DNA from: Planctomycetota bacterium
GTDB lineage: Bacteria > Planctomycetota > UBA1135 > GCA-002686595
Direction of reading: 5' to 3'
NCBI GenBank assembly: GCA_022446815.1
Contig: JAKVCD010000009.1
Coordinates: 186,001 to 250,000 of the forward strand
DNA length: 64,000 nt
A program made the translations under genes and the position numbers. Below the pieces are notes generated by a model. The model ran no database searches, was not told the DNA's origin, and saw nothing but the letters and a program-made list of their open reading frames with translations. Positions 20,639 through 30,600 of the stretch are shown one piece after another. Every line of letters starts with the position of its first letter. The first letter of the stretch is position 1.

Positions 20639-21994
20639 ATGGGAATCTTCAAGGCTTACGACATTCGCGGTATCTATCCGAGCGACCTCGACACGGAGAT
20701 CGCGCGCAAGGTTGGGCGGGCCTTCTCTGAGCTCTTAGGCCCCGGCCCCGTGGTCGTCGGTCGTGACGCTCGCGTGCACTCGCCGGAGGTCTCCGAGGCG
20801 GTCTGCCAGGGCCTCCGCGATGTCGGCCGAGAGGTCATCAACATCGGCTTGGCCTCAACCCCGATGGTCTACTACGCGATCGGATCTAGAGAGGTCGCAG
20901 GCGGAATGGTCGTCACCGCGAGCCACAACCCCGGCGAATACAATGGGATGAAGCTCTGCAGGGAGGGCGCGAAGCCGGTTGCCTATACCACTGGGATCGA
21001 CAAGATCGAGGCTGCCTGCGCTGGGGATGGGCCCGCCGCTGGGGCAGAGGAGGGGGGCATGACTCACCTCGATCTCCTGGCCGATTACCACGCCCACGTG
21101 GCCTCCTTTGCCGACCTCAAGGAGCCTGTGAAGGTCGCCATCGACGCGGCGAATGGGATGGCGGGGTACACCTTGCCCGGCATCCTCAAGCTGATCCCTG
21201 AGATTCAGGCTGAGTCGATGTTCATGGAGCCTGACGGCACCTTTCCGAACCACGAGGCCAACCCGCTCAAAGAGGAGAACCTCGACCCCGTGCGGGGGCT
21301 GATCGCCTCTACGGGTGCGCGGGTCGGTGTCAGCTTTGACGGGGACGCCGACCGGTGTTGCTTTGTGGACGAGAAGGGGGTCACTGTGCCAGCGGACCTC
21401 ATCACCGCGCTCTTGGCGCGCGATCTGCTCGCCCAGCGAGGGCCGGTGCCGATCGTGTACGACCTGCGGTCATCTTGGGTGGTCAAGGAGGAGGTGGAGC
21501 GCGCTGGCGGGCGTGCGATCCGTGATCGCGTCGGGCACTCCTTCATAAAGGCGACGATGCGAGAGGAGGGCGCGCTCTTTGCAGGCGAGCTCTCTGGGCA
21601 CTTCTACTTCGCCGACAACTTCACGACGGACTCCGGCGTGCTCGCGATGATCTCTGTGCTGAACCTGCTCTCAAGGAATCCAGGCACCCCGCTCAGTCAG
21701 CTGGTGGGAGACCTCCGTCGCTACCACCAGACTGGAGAGATCAACTTCCGGGTCGAGGACACGGCGCAGGCCTTAGCCTCGCTGCGAGAGACCTTCCCGG
21801 AGGGTCGGGTGGATGAGCTCGATGGAGTCACCATCGAGTGTGGTGACCTCGGGGATGACGAGTGGTGGTGGTGTAACGTTCGCTCCTCGAACACTGAGCC
21901 GCTCTTGCGCTTGAACCTAGAGGCGAACACCGCCGCGCTGCGGGATGCTCGCCGCGATCAGGTCGTCGAGCTCTTAGGGGAGCCAGTCGAGTGA
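20639..21994 (+). CDS. phosphomannomutase/phosphoglucomutase
   Basis: The 451-residue enzyme interconverts hexose 6-phosphate and 1-phosphate and so feeds nucleotide-sugar synthesis for lipopolysaccharide and exopolysaccharide. Motifs are intact: FKAYDIRGIYPSDL at the start, the phosphoserine loop TASHNPGEYNG with S95, the metal-binding DGDADR near 234-239, and the phosphate-binding RSSNTEPLLRLNLEA at the C-terminus. The ATG lacks a nearby Shine-Dalgarno; an AAGGAGG sits 44 bases upstream (20589-20595) and can pair with CCCCT (20606-20610), as in the metK leader. The small lipoprotein gene overlaps its end by four bases. Confidence 0.92.
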   Translation: MGIFKAYDIRGIYPSDLDTEIARKVGRAFSELLGPGPVVVGRDARVHSPEVSEAVCQGLRDVGREVINIGLASTPMVYYAIGSREVAGGMVVTASHNPGEYNGMKLCREGAKPVAYTTGIDKIEAACAGDGPAAGAEEGGMTHLDLLADYHAHVASFADLKEPVKVAIDAANGMAGYTLPGILKLIPEIQAESMFMEPDGTFPNHEANPLKEENLDPVRGLIASTGARVGVSFDGDADRCCFVDEKGVTVPADLITALLARDLLAQRGPVPIVYDLRSSWVVKEEVERAGGRAIRDRVGHSFIKATMREEGALFAGELSGHFYFADNFTTDSGVLAMISVLNLLSRNPGTPLSQLVGDLRRYHQTGEINFRVEDTAQALASLRETFPEGRVDELDGVTIECGDLGDDEWWWCNVRSSNTEPLLRLNLEANTAALRDARRDQVVELLGEPVE

Positions 21995-22341
21995 GGTCTC
22001 TCAGCTGCACAGCGGCGCTCCTCTCAGCGCTCCTTATGGCTTGCTCTTCGCAGGAGGGGGCGGGCTGCGTTGTGAAGGGGGTGGTTGTGGATGTTCAAGA
22101 TGGTGAGCCCCTCGTAGGGATCCGCGTTGAGGGTCCTTCGGGGGCTCGCGCCGTGAGTGACCCTAGGGGCCGCTTTACCCTCTCAGGGCTCGAGGAGGGC
22201 TCGAGCGGTGATCTGAGGGCTTGGAGGTCTGATGGCTGGGAGGCCAGGGTGCCGCTGAGGCCCCTCGAGGCTGGGTCTCTTGAGGTCACTCTGCGGCTCT
22301 CTCCGCCGCGACATGGCGCACACCCCTCCAAGAGTGGGTGA
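21991..22341 (+). CDS. small lipoprotein with a carboxypeptidase-regulatory-like domain
   Basis: A GTG start overlaps the stop of the preceding gene (GTGA). The 116-residue product has a short signal with lipobox LMAC (cysteine at residue 18), so it should be diacylated by the LspA pathway. The remainder, from about residue 27, has the pattern of a CarboxypepD-regulatory-like beta-sandwich (VKGVVVDVQDGEPLVGIRVEG, then DPRGRFTLSGLEEG). Such domains are usually structural or protein-binding. The coupling to a phosphohexomutase gene has no obvious meaning. Confidence 0.75.
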   Translation: MRSLSCTAALLSALLMACSSQEGAGCVVKGVVVDVQDGEPLVGIRVEGPSGARAVSDPRGRFTLSGLEEGSSGDLRAWRSDGWEARVPLRPLEAGSLEVTLRLSPPRHGAHPSKSG

Positions 22342-22585
22342 TTCACCTAAGCCTTTATTCTGAAGACGATTAGCTTCGACGCTGATCGCAGTCGGCGCCA
22401 TGGGGAGCGCGACGGGCGAGTCTTAGGGTTCCCAGTGCCTCACGAGGGGTCCATGAGAGGGGGTCTACGCCCGCTCGCGTTGGTCCCGCAGATGCCGCAA
22501 GTCTAGTTTTTACCCCAACTTGTGGTCGTTTTGCGGCCGATGTAACCATCGCTAGCCTCTCCCTAGGTCTCGACCTCAAACAACT

Positions 22586-24439
22586 ATGGCCCGTCCCCTG
22601 TATGCGACCCTCGCGCTCTCGCTCGCTCTCGCCGTACCCGCGGTATCTCAGAGCGCACCCCAGAGCGATTGGGCGCGACTCCTCAAACAAGACGCGCGGA
22701 TCTCTTTCAATCCAGCGCGAACAGAGCTCGCTGCGATCACTGCGATCGAAGCTGGCGGCTTAGACCAAGGCACTCGTGCCGCGGCGCTCTTCGCCCTCGG
22801 CGCGTCAGGCTCCAAGCGCGGTCGTGCGCTCATCGTCGAAGCACTCGCATCAGAGAATCTCCAAGAGCGCTGCGCTGCAGTGCTCGCGCTCGGTGAGCTC
22901 GGGGTCGGGGTGAGCCCGCTACTCGAGCGCTTGCGCGGAGACTCGGCGCCGCTCGTCGCAGAGTGCGCCTTGCTCGCGCTCATGCGCACCGGACGCTGGG
23001 CCGCTGCCGACTACGTCGAGGCGGTTAGCGAGAGCGGGGACGCGGCTCGTGCTGAGACCGCGAGCAAGCTGCTGCTCTTCGCGACTGATGCCCCCGCGAG
23101 CGAGGCGACAGAGGCATCTGCCCTCCTCTTGAAGCTGCGTTGGGATGCCGGACGGCACTTTGGTCTGATCGACGGTCGCGCTTGGGAGGTCGCCCTGATC
23201 GAGCGCCTGGCCGAGGACGAGGCCTTCCTGAAGGGCTTCGTCCTGAACGCCGCCGCCTCAAGCGTTCGACCTGGATCCAAGGACCACTTCCGCTCGCTCG
23301 CCGAGTCTGAGCGGACACAAGCTGGCGCTGCCTCAGAGCAGGCCGTGTGCGCTGCGCTGCGGGCGATGCCTGGCGAGGTCTCGATGCTCGTAGAGGCAGG
23401 CCTTTGGAACCCTGACTGGGGGATGATGCTCGAGGAGATCCGAGCGCGTGACCTCGAACGGGAGACGGTCGGCATGCTCCGCTTGGCGAAGGAGATCCCC
23501 TCGATGCGCTACCGCGCGATGGCTCTCTTGGCCAAGGCTGGTGACTCTGCCTCTCTCGCGCCGCTGCGGGATGAGATCGAGAGCGGTCGCCTAGGCCCGA
23601 TGCAGTTGATCTACTGCGCAGAGGCGCTCGGTTACGTCGGAGGAGATGCCGCCGTGCCCTTGCTGCGTGCGCTGAGGCAGCATCCAAGCGAGGACGTTGT
23701 GGCAGCGGCGCAGGTTCAGCTAGCGAAGATGGGGGACGTTGACGCTTCCACGTTCGTCTCCGAGCACCTAGGGGACCGCCGCTCGTCGGTGCACCGGCAG
23801 GTTGTTGACTGGGCCTCTGCGGGTGCAGAGTCGCCTGCGCTCAGTGACCTGCTCTCGCAGGCCTTGGCTGGGCTGAACGGGGTTCGTGCGCTTCAAGCGA
23901 GCATCGCGCTCTCTGTACAGGGCAACCCTGAGGCGCGTGACCTCTTGCGCGAACTCCTCAGCGCGGGGCTGCCTCCCGGGAAGATCGGCGCTAGGGCGGT
24001 CGAGGCCCTCGAGGGCTTTGGAGGGGTCGAAGACCTGGCTTACCTCAGACATCAGTTCCCCTATGGCAAGGACGAGGTCGTCAACGAGGCGCTGGCTCTC
24101 TCGCTCTACCGGGCGCGCGACCCCCGCGTCCTCGGGCTGATTCGCGCGGGCATCTGGGACTCTCCAGGCTTTGACCAGAGCGTCCTCGCCAGCGGCCTTT
24201 TGATCGACATGGCGGGTGTGAGGGCGCTCATAGACGAGGCTCGCTACGAGCCTATGTTGGAGGCTGACACACCGAACGCTCGCTACAGGGCGGCAAAGTA
24301 CCCTCGCAGGGTCGGGTACGCCCTCGGCCTCTGGGGTGGCTTGGAAGCCTTGGATGAGCTCAACAGCGAGGTCTCGGATGTCCGTGAAGGTGTGCGCCAC
24401 GGGGCGCTGCTAGGCGCGCTCGCGTCTAGGACGCACTGA
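22586..24439 (+). CDS. exported HEAT-repeat protein of unknown function
   Basis: The 617-residue protein has a signal peptide (MARPLYATLALSLALAVPAVSQ) and then an all-helical sequence with repeated HEAT-like units, for example ALFALGASGSKRGRALIVEALA, RCAAVLALGELGVG, LIYCAEALGYVGGDAAVPLLRALR and LRELLSAG. No catalytic motif is visible, and it should be a periplasmic scaffold. It is monocistronic, with a 244-base gap upstream that holds a weak promoter-like pair, TTGTGG and TAACCA, with 17 bases between. The start has no Shine-Dalgarno and follows A/C-rich sequence (CCTCAAACAACT). The organism has another HEAT protein at 15592-18222. Confidence 0.7.
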   Translation: MARPLYATLALSLALAVPAVSQSAPQSDWARLLKQDARISFNPARTELAAITAIEAGGLDQGTRAAALFALGASGSKRGRALIVEALASENLQERCAAVLALGELGVGVSPLLERLRGDSAPLVAECALLALMRTGRWAAADYVEAVSESGDAARAETASKLLLFATDAPASEATEASALLLKLRWDAGRHFGLIDGRAWEVALIERLAEDEAFLKGFVLNAAASSVRPGSKDHFRSLAESERTQAGAASEQAVCAALRAMPGEVSMLVEAGLWNPDWGMMLEEIRARDLERETVGMLRLAKEIPSMRYRAMALLAKAGDSASLAPLRDEIESGRLGPMQLIYCAEALGYVGGDAAVPLLRALRQHPSEDVVAAAQVQLAKMGDVDASTFVSEHLGDRRSSVHRQVVDWASAGAESPALSDLLSQALAGLNGVRALQASIALSVQGNPEARDLLRELLSAGLPPGKIGARAVEALEGFGGVEDLAYLRHQFPYGKDEVVNEALALSLYRARDPRVLGLIRAGIWDSPGFDQSVLASGLLIDMAGVRALIDEARYEPMLEADTPNARYRAAKYPRRVGYALGLWGGLEALDELNSEVSDVREGVRHGALLGALASRTH

Positions 24440-24502
24440 GCTGGGAGCTAGGTTCTTGAAGAGGCAAGTCATCATTCACGCTGCAGCCCTGGAGGAGAGC
24501 TC

Positions 24503-25417
24503 GTGATCGAGAAGACCGTCGCAATGCTAGGCGTTCCTATGGACCTTGGCGGTGGTCGCCGCGGGGTGGATATGGGCCCGAGCGCAATACGTATCGCCGG
24601 CCTCGAGGCACGCGTTCGAGAGCTGGGGTTGAGCTTTGAGGACTGCGGAAATGTGCCCGTGGATCAGCCGGAGTCGCTAGACCCCGCCGATCCGAACGCG
24701 CGCTTCTTAGACGAGATCGCGAGGACCTGCGAGGACCTGCGCGACCGAGTTGGAGAGCTCTTGGCGTCGGATAAGTTTCCGCTCGTGATAGGCGGCGACC
24801 ACTCGATCGCTTGCGGTACGGTCGCGGGGATCGGTCGGCATCACCGTGAACGCGGTGAGAAGATCGGGCTGATCTGGTTCGACGCACACGCTGACATGAA
24901 CATTCCTGAGACGTCGCCTTCGGGCAACATCCACGGGATGCCGCTCGCCGCTTGCTTGGGCCGAGGGCCTGCTTCGCTCACTGAGCTCGCTCATGGCGCG
25001 CCGATTGTCAGCCCTGAGAACGCTGTGCTCGTCGGGGTGCGCAGCGTGGACGCCGAAGAACGTCGCCTCGTCAAGGAGGTGGGCTTGGAGGTCTTCACAA
25101 TGCGTGAGATTGACATGCTCGGCATCCACGAGGTCATGAAGCGTGCCCTTGAGATCGCGACCCAGGGCACCGCTGGCTTTCACCTCTCCTTTGACCTCGA
25201 CGGCACGGACCCGAGCGTCGCTCCCGGGGTGGGTACGCCCGTGCCTGGTGGTACGACCTGGAGAGAGTCTCACCTCGTGATGGAGCACGCTGCCGCAAGC
25301 GGCGCGATCCTTGGCCTAGAGATGACAGAGATCAACCCCATCCTTGATGACGGCAACCAAACCGCGCAGGCGGCCGTCGACCTGATCTTGAGTGCGCTGG
25401 GCAAGTCCGTCCTCTAG
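24503..25417 (+). CDS. arginase (ureohydrolase family)
   Basis: The 304-residue protein has the three manganese-binding motifs of ureohydrolases: GGDHSIACG near 95-103, WFDAHADMN around 131-139, and SFDLDGTDPSVAPGVGTPVPGG around 230-251. The opening GVPMDLGGGRRGVDMGPSAIR matches arginases more than agmatinases, so it should make ornithine and urea from arginine. The GTG start has GGAGGAG just upstream. The ABC permease gene begins 11 bases after the stop, though the functions seem unrelated. Confidence 0.88.
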   Translation: MIEKTVAMLGVPMDLGGGRRGVDMGPSAIRIAGLEARVRELGLSFEDCGNVPVDQPESLDPADPNARFLDEIARTCEDLRDRVGELLASDKFPLVIGGDHSIACGTVAGIGRHHRERGEKIGLIWFDAHADMNIPETSPSGNIHGMPLAACLGRGPASLTELAHGAPIVSPENAVLVGVRSVDAEERRLVKEVGLEVFTMREIDMLGIHEVMKRALEIATQGTAGFHLSFDLDGTDPSVAPGVGTPVPGGTTWRESHLVMEHAAASGAILGLEMTEINPILDDGNQTAQAAVDLILSALGKSVL

Positions 25418-25428
25418 GAGAGCGCGCA

Positions 25429-26328
25429 GTGTTTGGGACGATAAGAGACCTCATAGCGCACCGCAGGCTCCTGCGGGAGTTCGTCGTGCGTGACCTGAAG
25501 GCGCGCTATGTGGGCTCAAGCATGGGCTTCTTTTGGTCCGTGATCTTTCCGCTCCTGAACCTGGCGGTCTACTTCGTCGTCTTCCGCCTGATCATGGAGG
25601 TGCGCTTTGGAGACAAGATGTCTCCGGAGGCGAGCGCGATGTGGATGCTCTCGGGGATCACCGTCTGGACCGCCTTCGCTGAGACAGTCTCGCGCAGCAC
25701 GAACTGCCTCGTCGAGAACACCAACCTCATCCAGAAGGTCGTGTTCCCCTCAGAGGTGTTGCCGGCGTTCCTCACCGTTAGTTCACTCATCAACATGTTG
25801 ATCGGCATCCCCTTGGTCCTCTTAGGGGTGGGCTTCTTCATCTTGAAGGGAGACACCGCAGGCTTCGTCGAGGTCGAGACAGCCTCTCTGGCCATGGTGG
25901 ACTTACAGATCATGGACCCCGGGCCAGATCGAACCCTGAAGTGGGGGGTCTCTATGCTCTGCTTGCCTCTGCTCATGTTGGCGCAAGGCGTGTTTACGCT
26001 CGGGCTGGGTTACTTCCTCTCCACGCTGAACCTCTTCCTGCGGGACACCTATCACCTTGTCGGGGTGCTGGTGACCTTCTGGATGTTCGCTACTCCGATC
26101 TTCTATCCAGTGGCGCTGGTTGAGCAGGCGCGGGGCGGTCAGTTCGCCTTCATCCTCGACATCAACCCGATGCACTGGCTGATCGAGAGTTACAGAGAGG
26201 TCCTCCTCTTCGGTGAGTGGCCCGGCTTGCACCTCATCGGCCCCTTCCTGCTCGTGGCGCTCTTTGTCTTCGCCGCGGGCGCCTCTTTCTTCCGCTCCCA
26301 AAAGGCCCGCTTCCCTGACCTCCTGTAA
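25429..26328 (+). CDS. wzm: ABC-2 type polysaccharide exporter permease (Wzm type)
   Basis: The 299-residue protein has six hydrophobic segments in the ABC-2 arrangement, with the N-terminal amphipathic start LLREFVVRDLKARYVGSSMGF common to O-antigen and teichoic acid exporters, and the C-terminal NPMHWLIESYREVL motif before the last helices. With the downstream ATPase it would form a dimeric pore that moves a lipid-linked polysaccharide across the inner membrane. The loop between helices at about residues 140-180 is longer than usual. The start is GTG. Its stop overlaps the next start codon (TAATG). Confidence 0.9.
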   Translation: MFGTIRDLIAHRRLLREFVVRDLKARYVGSSMGFFWSVIFPLLNLAVYFVVFRLIMEVRFGDKMSPEASAMWMLSGITVWTAFAETVSRSTNCLVENTNLIQKVVFPSEVLPAFLTVSSLINMLIGIPLVLLGVGFFILKGDTAGFVEVETASLAMVDLQIMDPGPDRTLKWGVSMLCLPLLMLAQGVFTLGLGYFLSTLNLFLRDTYHLVGVLVTFWMFATPIFYPVALVEQARGGQFAFILDINPMHWLIESYREVLLFGEWPGLHLIGPFLLVALFVFAAGASFFRSQKARFPDLL

Positions 26329-27617
26329 TGAGCGCTAGCATGGAGAACACGGGCTCAACGAGCGCGGTCGTAGCCAAGGGCCTCAGCAAGGCTTACGAGA
26401 TCTACGACAAGCCGATCCACCGGCTCTGGGACTTGATCCTGCCTGGTGGGCCGCGCTGCAGGCAGTTTTGGGCTGTTCGAAACGTCTACCTCGATGTGCC
26501 GCACGGCTCGACCGTGGGCATCGTGGGTGAGAACGGCGCAGGCAAGAGCACCTTGTTGAAGCTCCTCACTGGAGTGACCCAGCCGACGGAGGGGACGATC
26601 CAGACCAACGGGCGCGTCGCGAGCCTGCTCGAACTCGGCGCCGGCTTTCACCCGGAGTTCTCGGGCCGAGAGAACATCTTCCTCAACTGCTCGATCCTCG
26701 GGATGAGTCAGGAGGAGATCGAGGCGAAGTATGAATCCATCGTGACCTTCAGCGAGCTAGGGGACTTCATTGACCGCCCCGTGAAGACCTACAGCTCAGG
26801 CATGTACGTTCGTCTCGGCTTCAGCGTCGCATCGAGCGTAGACCCTGACATCCTCCTGATCGACGAGGCCCTCTCAGTGGGTGATGAACACTTCAAGGGC
26901 AAGTGCCTCAACTGGCTCAACGAATTCCGTGAGCGCGGCAAGACGACGATCTTTGTCTCTCACGATCTCGGCGCTGTGAAGAGCATGTGTCAGAACGTCG
27001 TGATGATGGACCGCGGCGAGGTCTTAGAGCAGGGCGACGCAGAGGGGGTCTCAGACGCTTACCTCAAGCGCATCAAAGAGCGCGGCGATGAGCGGCTCAG
27101 CATGCTCAACAGGGGAGAGACGGAGTACCCGCGCTGGGGCACCGGCGAGATCGAGGTCACCGCGATGGGGATGTTTGATGAGGAGGACAAGCAGGCGCAC
27201 GTGTTCCAGACAGGGCGGCCCTTCGCGGTCCGCTTGGAGTACAAGGCGCTGAAGGACACTGCGCAGCCTGTCTTCGGGTTAGGGATCTATCGCTCAGACG
27301 GCACCTACGTAAACGGCTCGAACCACCAATGGCGAGAGCAGCCGATCCACCTTGAGGGTGTCGTTGCAGGTGAAGAGGGGACAGTAGAGATGAGCTTTGA
27401 CTCCATGCCCCTCCTCGCTGGCCAGTACTACCTTACGACCTTCCTCTACGATCACAGTAAGGCCTCTCCGACCGCGATCGACCACCGCGAGCATGCCATC
27501 ACCTTCGAGGTGGTGGATGGCGCGAAGCACCAGCATGGTCTCTTGTATTTGCCCACTCGATGGAGGATGGAGCGGAGGTCTGGCGGTGAGATCACGAGGG
27601 CGGAGTCGACCTCATGA
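26328..27617 (+). CDS. wzt: polysaccharide ABC exporter ATPase with C-terminal glycan-binding domain (Wzt type)
   Basis: Residues 1-250 are an ABC ATPase with Walker A GENGAGKST at 67-75, signature YSSGMYVRLGFS near 148 and Walker B ILLIDEALSVGDE near 172. Residues 255-420 form a beta-rich domain (RPFAVRLEYKA, VFGLGIYRSDGTYVNGSN, LLAGQYYLTTFLYD) like the Wzt-C domains that bind the capped end of an O-antigen chain before export. The 429-residue length fits that class. It overlaps the permease by one base and the methyltransferase gene by four, so all three are coupled. This arrangement suggests the cap is made by the next protein. Confidence 0.92.
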   Translation: MSASMENTGSTSAVVAKGLSKAYEIYDKPIHRLWDLILPGGPRCRQFWAVRNVYLDVPHGSTVGIVGENGAGKSTLLKLLTGVTQPTEGTIQTNGRVASLLELGAGFHPEFSGRENIFLNCSILGMSQEEIEAKYESIVTFSELGDFIDRPVKTYSSGMYVRLGFSVASSVDPDILLIDEALSVGDEHFKGKCLNWLNEFRERGKTTIFVSHDLGAVKSMCQNVVMMDRGEVLEQGDAEGVSDAYLKRIKERGDERLSMLNRGETEYPRWGTGEIEVTAMGMFDEEDKQAHVFQTGRPFAVRLEYKALKDTAQPVFGLGIYRSDGTYVNGSNHQWREQPIHLEGVVAGEEGTVEMSFDSMPLLAGQYYLTTFLYDHSKASPTAIDHREHAITFEVVDGAKHQHGLLYLPTRWRMERRSGGEITRAESTS

Positions 27618-30600
27618 GCAAGGGAGACGTTAGCCTCCCTTTCGACCAGTACCAGCGGTACAGGCTCGTCGCTGACCTCGTAGACCGCGCTCGCGGTGAT
27701 CGGGGAGCGCTGCGGATCCTTGACGTGGGGGGGCGTACAGGGCTCTTGGCGAGGTTCCTCCCACAGGACAAGATCGAGCTCGTCGATCTAGAGCCCTCTG
27801 AGGTCGGCGGCTTGGTTCTAGGGGACGGCTCCCGATTGCCCTTCGCCGCAGAGAGCTTTGACGCGGTGGTCTCTTTCGACACTCTAGAGCACGTGCCCAA
27901 GCGCCGTCGGCGCGCCTTTGTGGAGGAGTCCTGGCGCGTTGCGAAGAGCTGGGTCATCCACGCAGGGCCTTACCAGACCAAGCGCGTAGAAGAGGCTGAG
28001 GCGCGCCTGCGCGGCTTCTTGACCGAGAAGCTCGAGCTGCATCATCGCTACCTAGAGGAGCATCACAGCCACGGCCTCCCGAAGCGTCAAGACGTTGAGG
28101 GCCGGCTCCGAGAGCTCGGCGGCGAGGTGGTCAGCGTCGGCCACGCGAATATTGAGCGCTGGCTAGGCCTGATGTGCTTGTCCATGTATATGGACCGTGA
28201 CGCGCCGCTGCGCGAGCTCGCGGGGGAGTTTCATCGCTTCTACAACGAGGCGCTCTACAGCCATGATCACGAGGGGGAGGTCTACAGGCACGCTGTCATA
28301 GCGGCCTTCAACGGCGCCACTCTCCCGGACACGGAGGGGCTCTTCTCCTCTCAGGCTGCGCCGCTGGGGACCACGAAGCCGATCAACGCCTTGGTCAAGG
28401 AGTTGATGCGCTTTGACGTGCAGCGAGACGCGATCGTGCCAGAGTGGGAGCGCCTGCATGAGGTCAACGCGGCGCTCGCAGATGACCTCGAGCAGCACGC
28501 TCGCTCGCTCAGAGAGGCGCGTGGAGAGGTCGCCCGCCGGAAGGACATGACCAAGCAGCTCCGCCTCGACGCGCGTGACCTGCGCGTAGAGTTGAAGGTG
28601 ATCGCTCGTGAGGCGCGAGAGGAGCGCAAGGCCTCAGCGAAAGCCTTGAAGGAGCTCGAGCGAGACCTCGGCGGCAACATCCGGGCGCGTGAGGCGCTCG
28701 AGGGGGTCGTCTCTTCGCGTGATGAGGCGCTTGCCCTCCTTGAGGATGAGCTCGAGCGCGAGCGTCGGGAGAGCTCGCAAAGCATCGCGACGCTCGAGGC
28801 TGACCTCGCGAGCCAGCGTGAGGTGTGCGTAGAGCTGCAAGAGCTTCTGCGAGTTCGAGATGAGGCGGGCGCGGCCTTGGAGCGGGAGGCCGCAGCGCAG
28901 AGCCGTGAGACAGAGGCGGTCGTAGGGGAGCTGAACGAAGAGCTTCGCGCTCACCAAGAAGCGAGCGCAGTCCTAACCGCTGAGCTAGAGCAGCTGAATG
29001 GGCATGTCAGGGACCTTGAGCGGGAGCTCGAGCGCCAGCGTGCCTCGGCTAGTGAGGCTATCGAGGCCTTGGAAGCCGACCTCGCGGGGCACAAGGACTC
29101 TCAGGCTGAGATGACCGCGAGCTACGCGGAGCAGGTTGAGGCGGTCCAAGCCTTAGAGGTCGCGGTCGAGCGCGAGCGTGCCGACTCCAAGGAGGTGATT
29201 GAAGCTCTGGAGGCGGACCTCGCTGGACACAAGGAGTCATACGCAGAGCTCAGCGAGAGCCTCGCCACGCAGCTGCGAGCCGTTGAGGCCTTGGAGTCTG
29301 AGCTTGAGCGAGAGCGTGAGGCCTCTAAGGAGGCGATCGACGCGCTCGAGGCGGACCTCGTCGGTCATAAGGCCGCACATGCTGAGATGAGCGAGAGCTA
29401 CTCCGGCCAAGTCGATGCTGCGGAGGCGCTGGAGTCTGAGCTTGAGCGAGAGCGTGAGGCCTCTAAGGAGGCGATCGACGCGCTCGAGGCGGACCTCGCC
29501 GGTCATAAGGCCTCAAACGCTGAGATGAGCGAGAGCTACTCCGGCCAAGTGGAGGCTGTGGAGACCCTGGAGGGGGAGCTCGCTCGAGAGCGCGCTGGCG
29601 CAGCCGAGGTGATCGACGCGCTCGAGAGGGACCTCGCTGGACACAGGGCCTCGCATCAAGAGCTCATGAAAAGCGCTGAAGAGCGCGCTGAAGCCGTCGC
29701 GCTCTTGGAGTCTGAGCTCGAGCGCGAGCGCGCTGAGACTGCGGCGCGGGTGGAGGCTCTTGAGGAGGACCTCAGCCAATACAAGGCGCAGCACAGTCAG
29801 ATGGAGAGCGAGCTTGAGCTAGCGCTTGATGGTGCTCGCAGCCTCGAAGATGAGCTCAAGCGCGAGCGCGAGGAGATCGATGAGGCGCGCCAGGAGTTTG
29901 ATGATCAGATCTCTTCTCACCGAGAGGTCATCGCGGAGCTCTCTTCTGAGCTCGGACGCGCCCGCGACACAGCCGCATCTCTAGAGCGTGAGCTCGAGGG
30001 GGCGCGAGAGGACTTCGAGGCTGTGAAGGGGGACCTCGGCGCAGACTTGGGCGCGCACAAGGAGACCGTCGAGGTTCTTGAAGGGCAGCTCAAAGAGGTC
30101 TACCGGGGCGCTCTAGACCTCGAGGCTGAGCTCGCTCGAGAGAGGGACGAGGTGAGCGTGATGCGCTCTGAGTACGAGGGGCAGCTCTCAGAGCACCGTT
30201 CGAGCTTGACTCGACTAGAGGAGCTCGCGCGGGACGCGCAAGTGGAGGCCGCCAGGATGCAGTCGGAGCTAGAGCGAGAGCGCTCAGAGGGCTCTCTGGC
30301 ACGCGCTGCGCTTGAGGCCGACTTAGATGGTCACCGTGCGCTCGTGGATGAGCTGCAGGCGGTCGCGCGCGCTACGGAGGCCGTGCTCAAAGAACGTGAG
30401 CAGGAGAGTGACCGGGTTCGAGAGGACGCGGCTCGAGTCAGAGAGGAGTCGGCTGAGGTCGTGGAGGCCTTGCAGAAGGACCTGCGAGGCCACCAGGCGG
30501 TCTTGGCTGAGCGCTCTGATGAGCTCGACGCTGTACGCGGTGCTCTCGGAGATATAGAGGGCCAGCATGAGCAGGCCCTGCGAGAGGTCCAAGAGCTTGC

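Noticed and set aside
28664-30319. CRISPR array
   Set aside because: The 138-base period is an in-frame protein repeat with no separate spacers.
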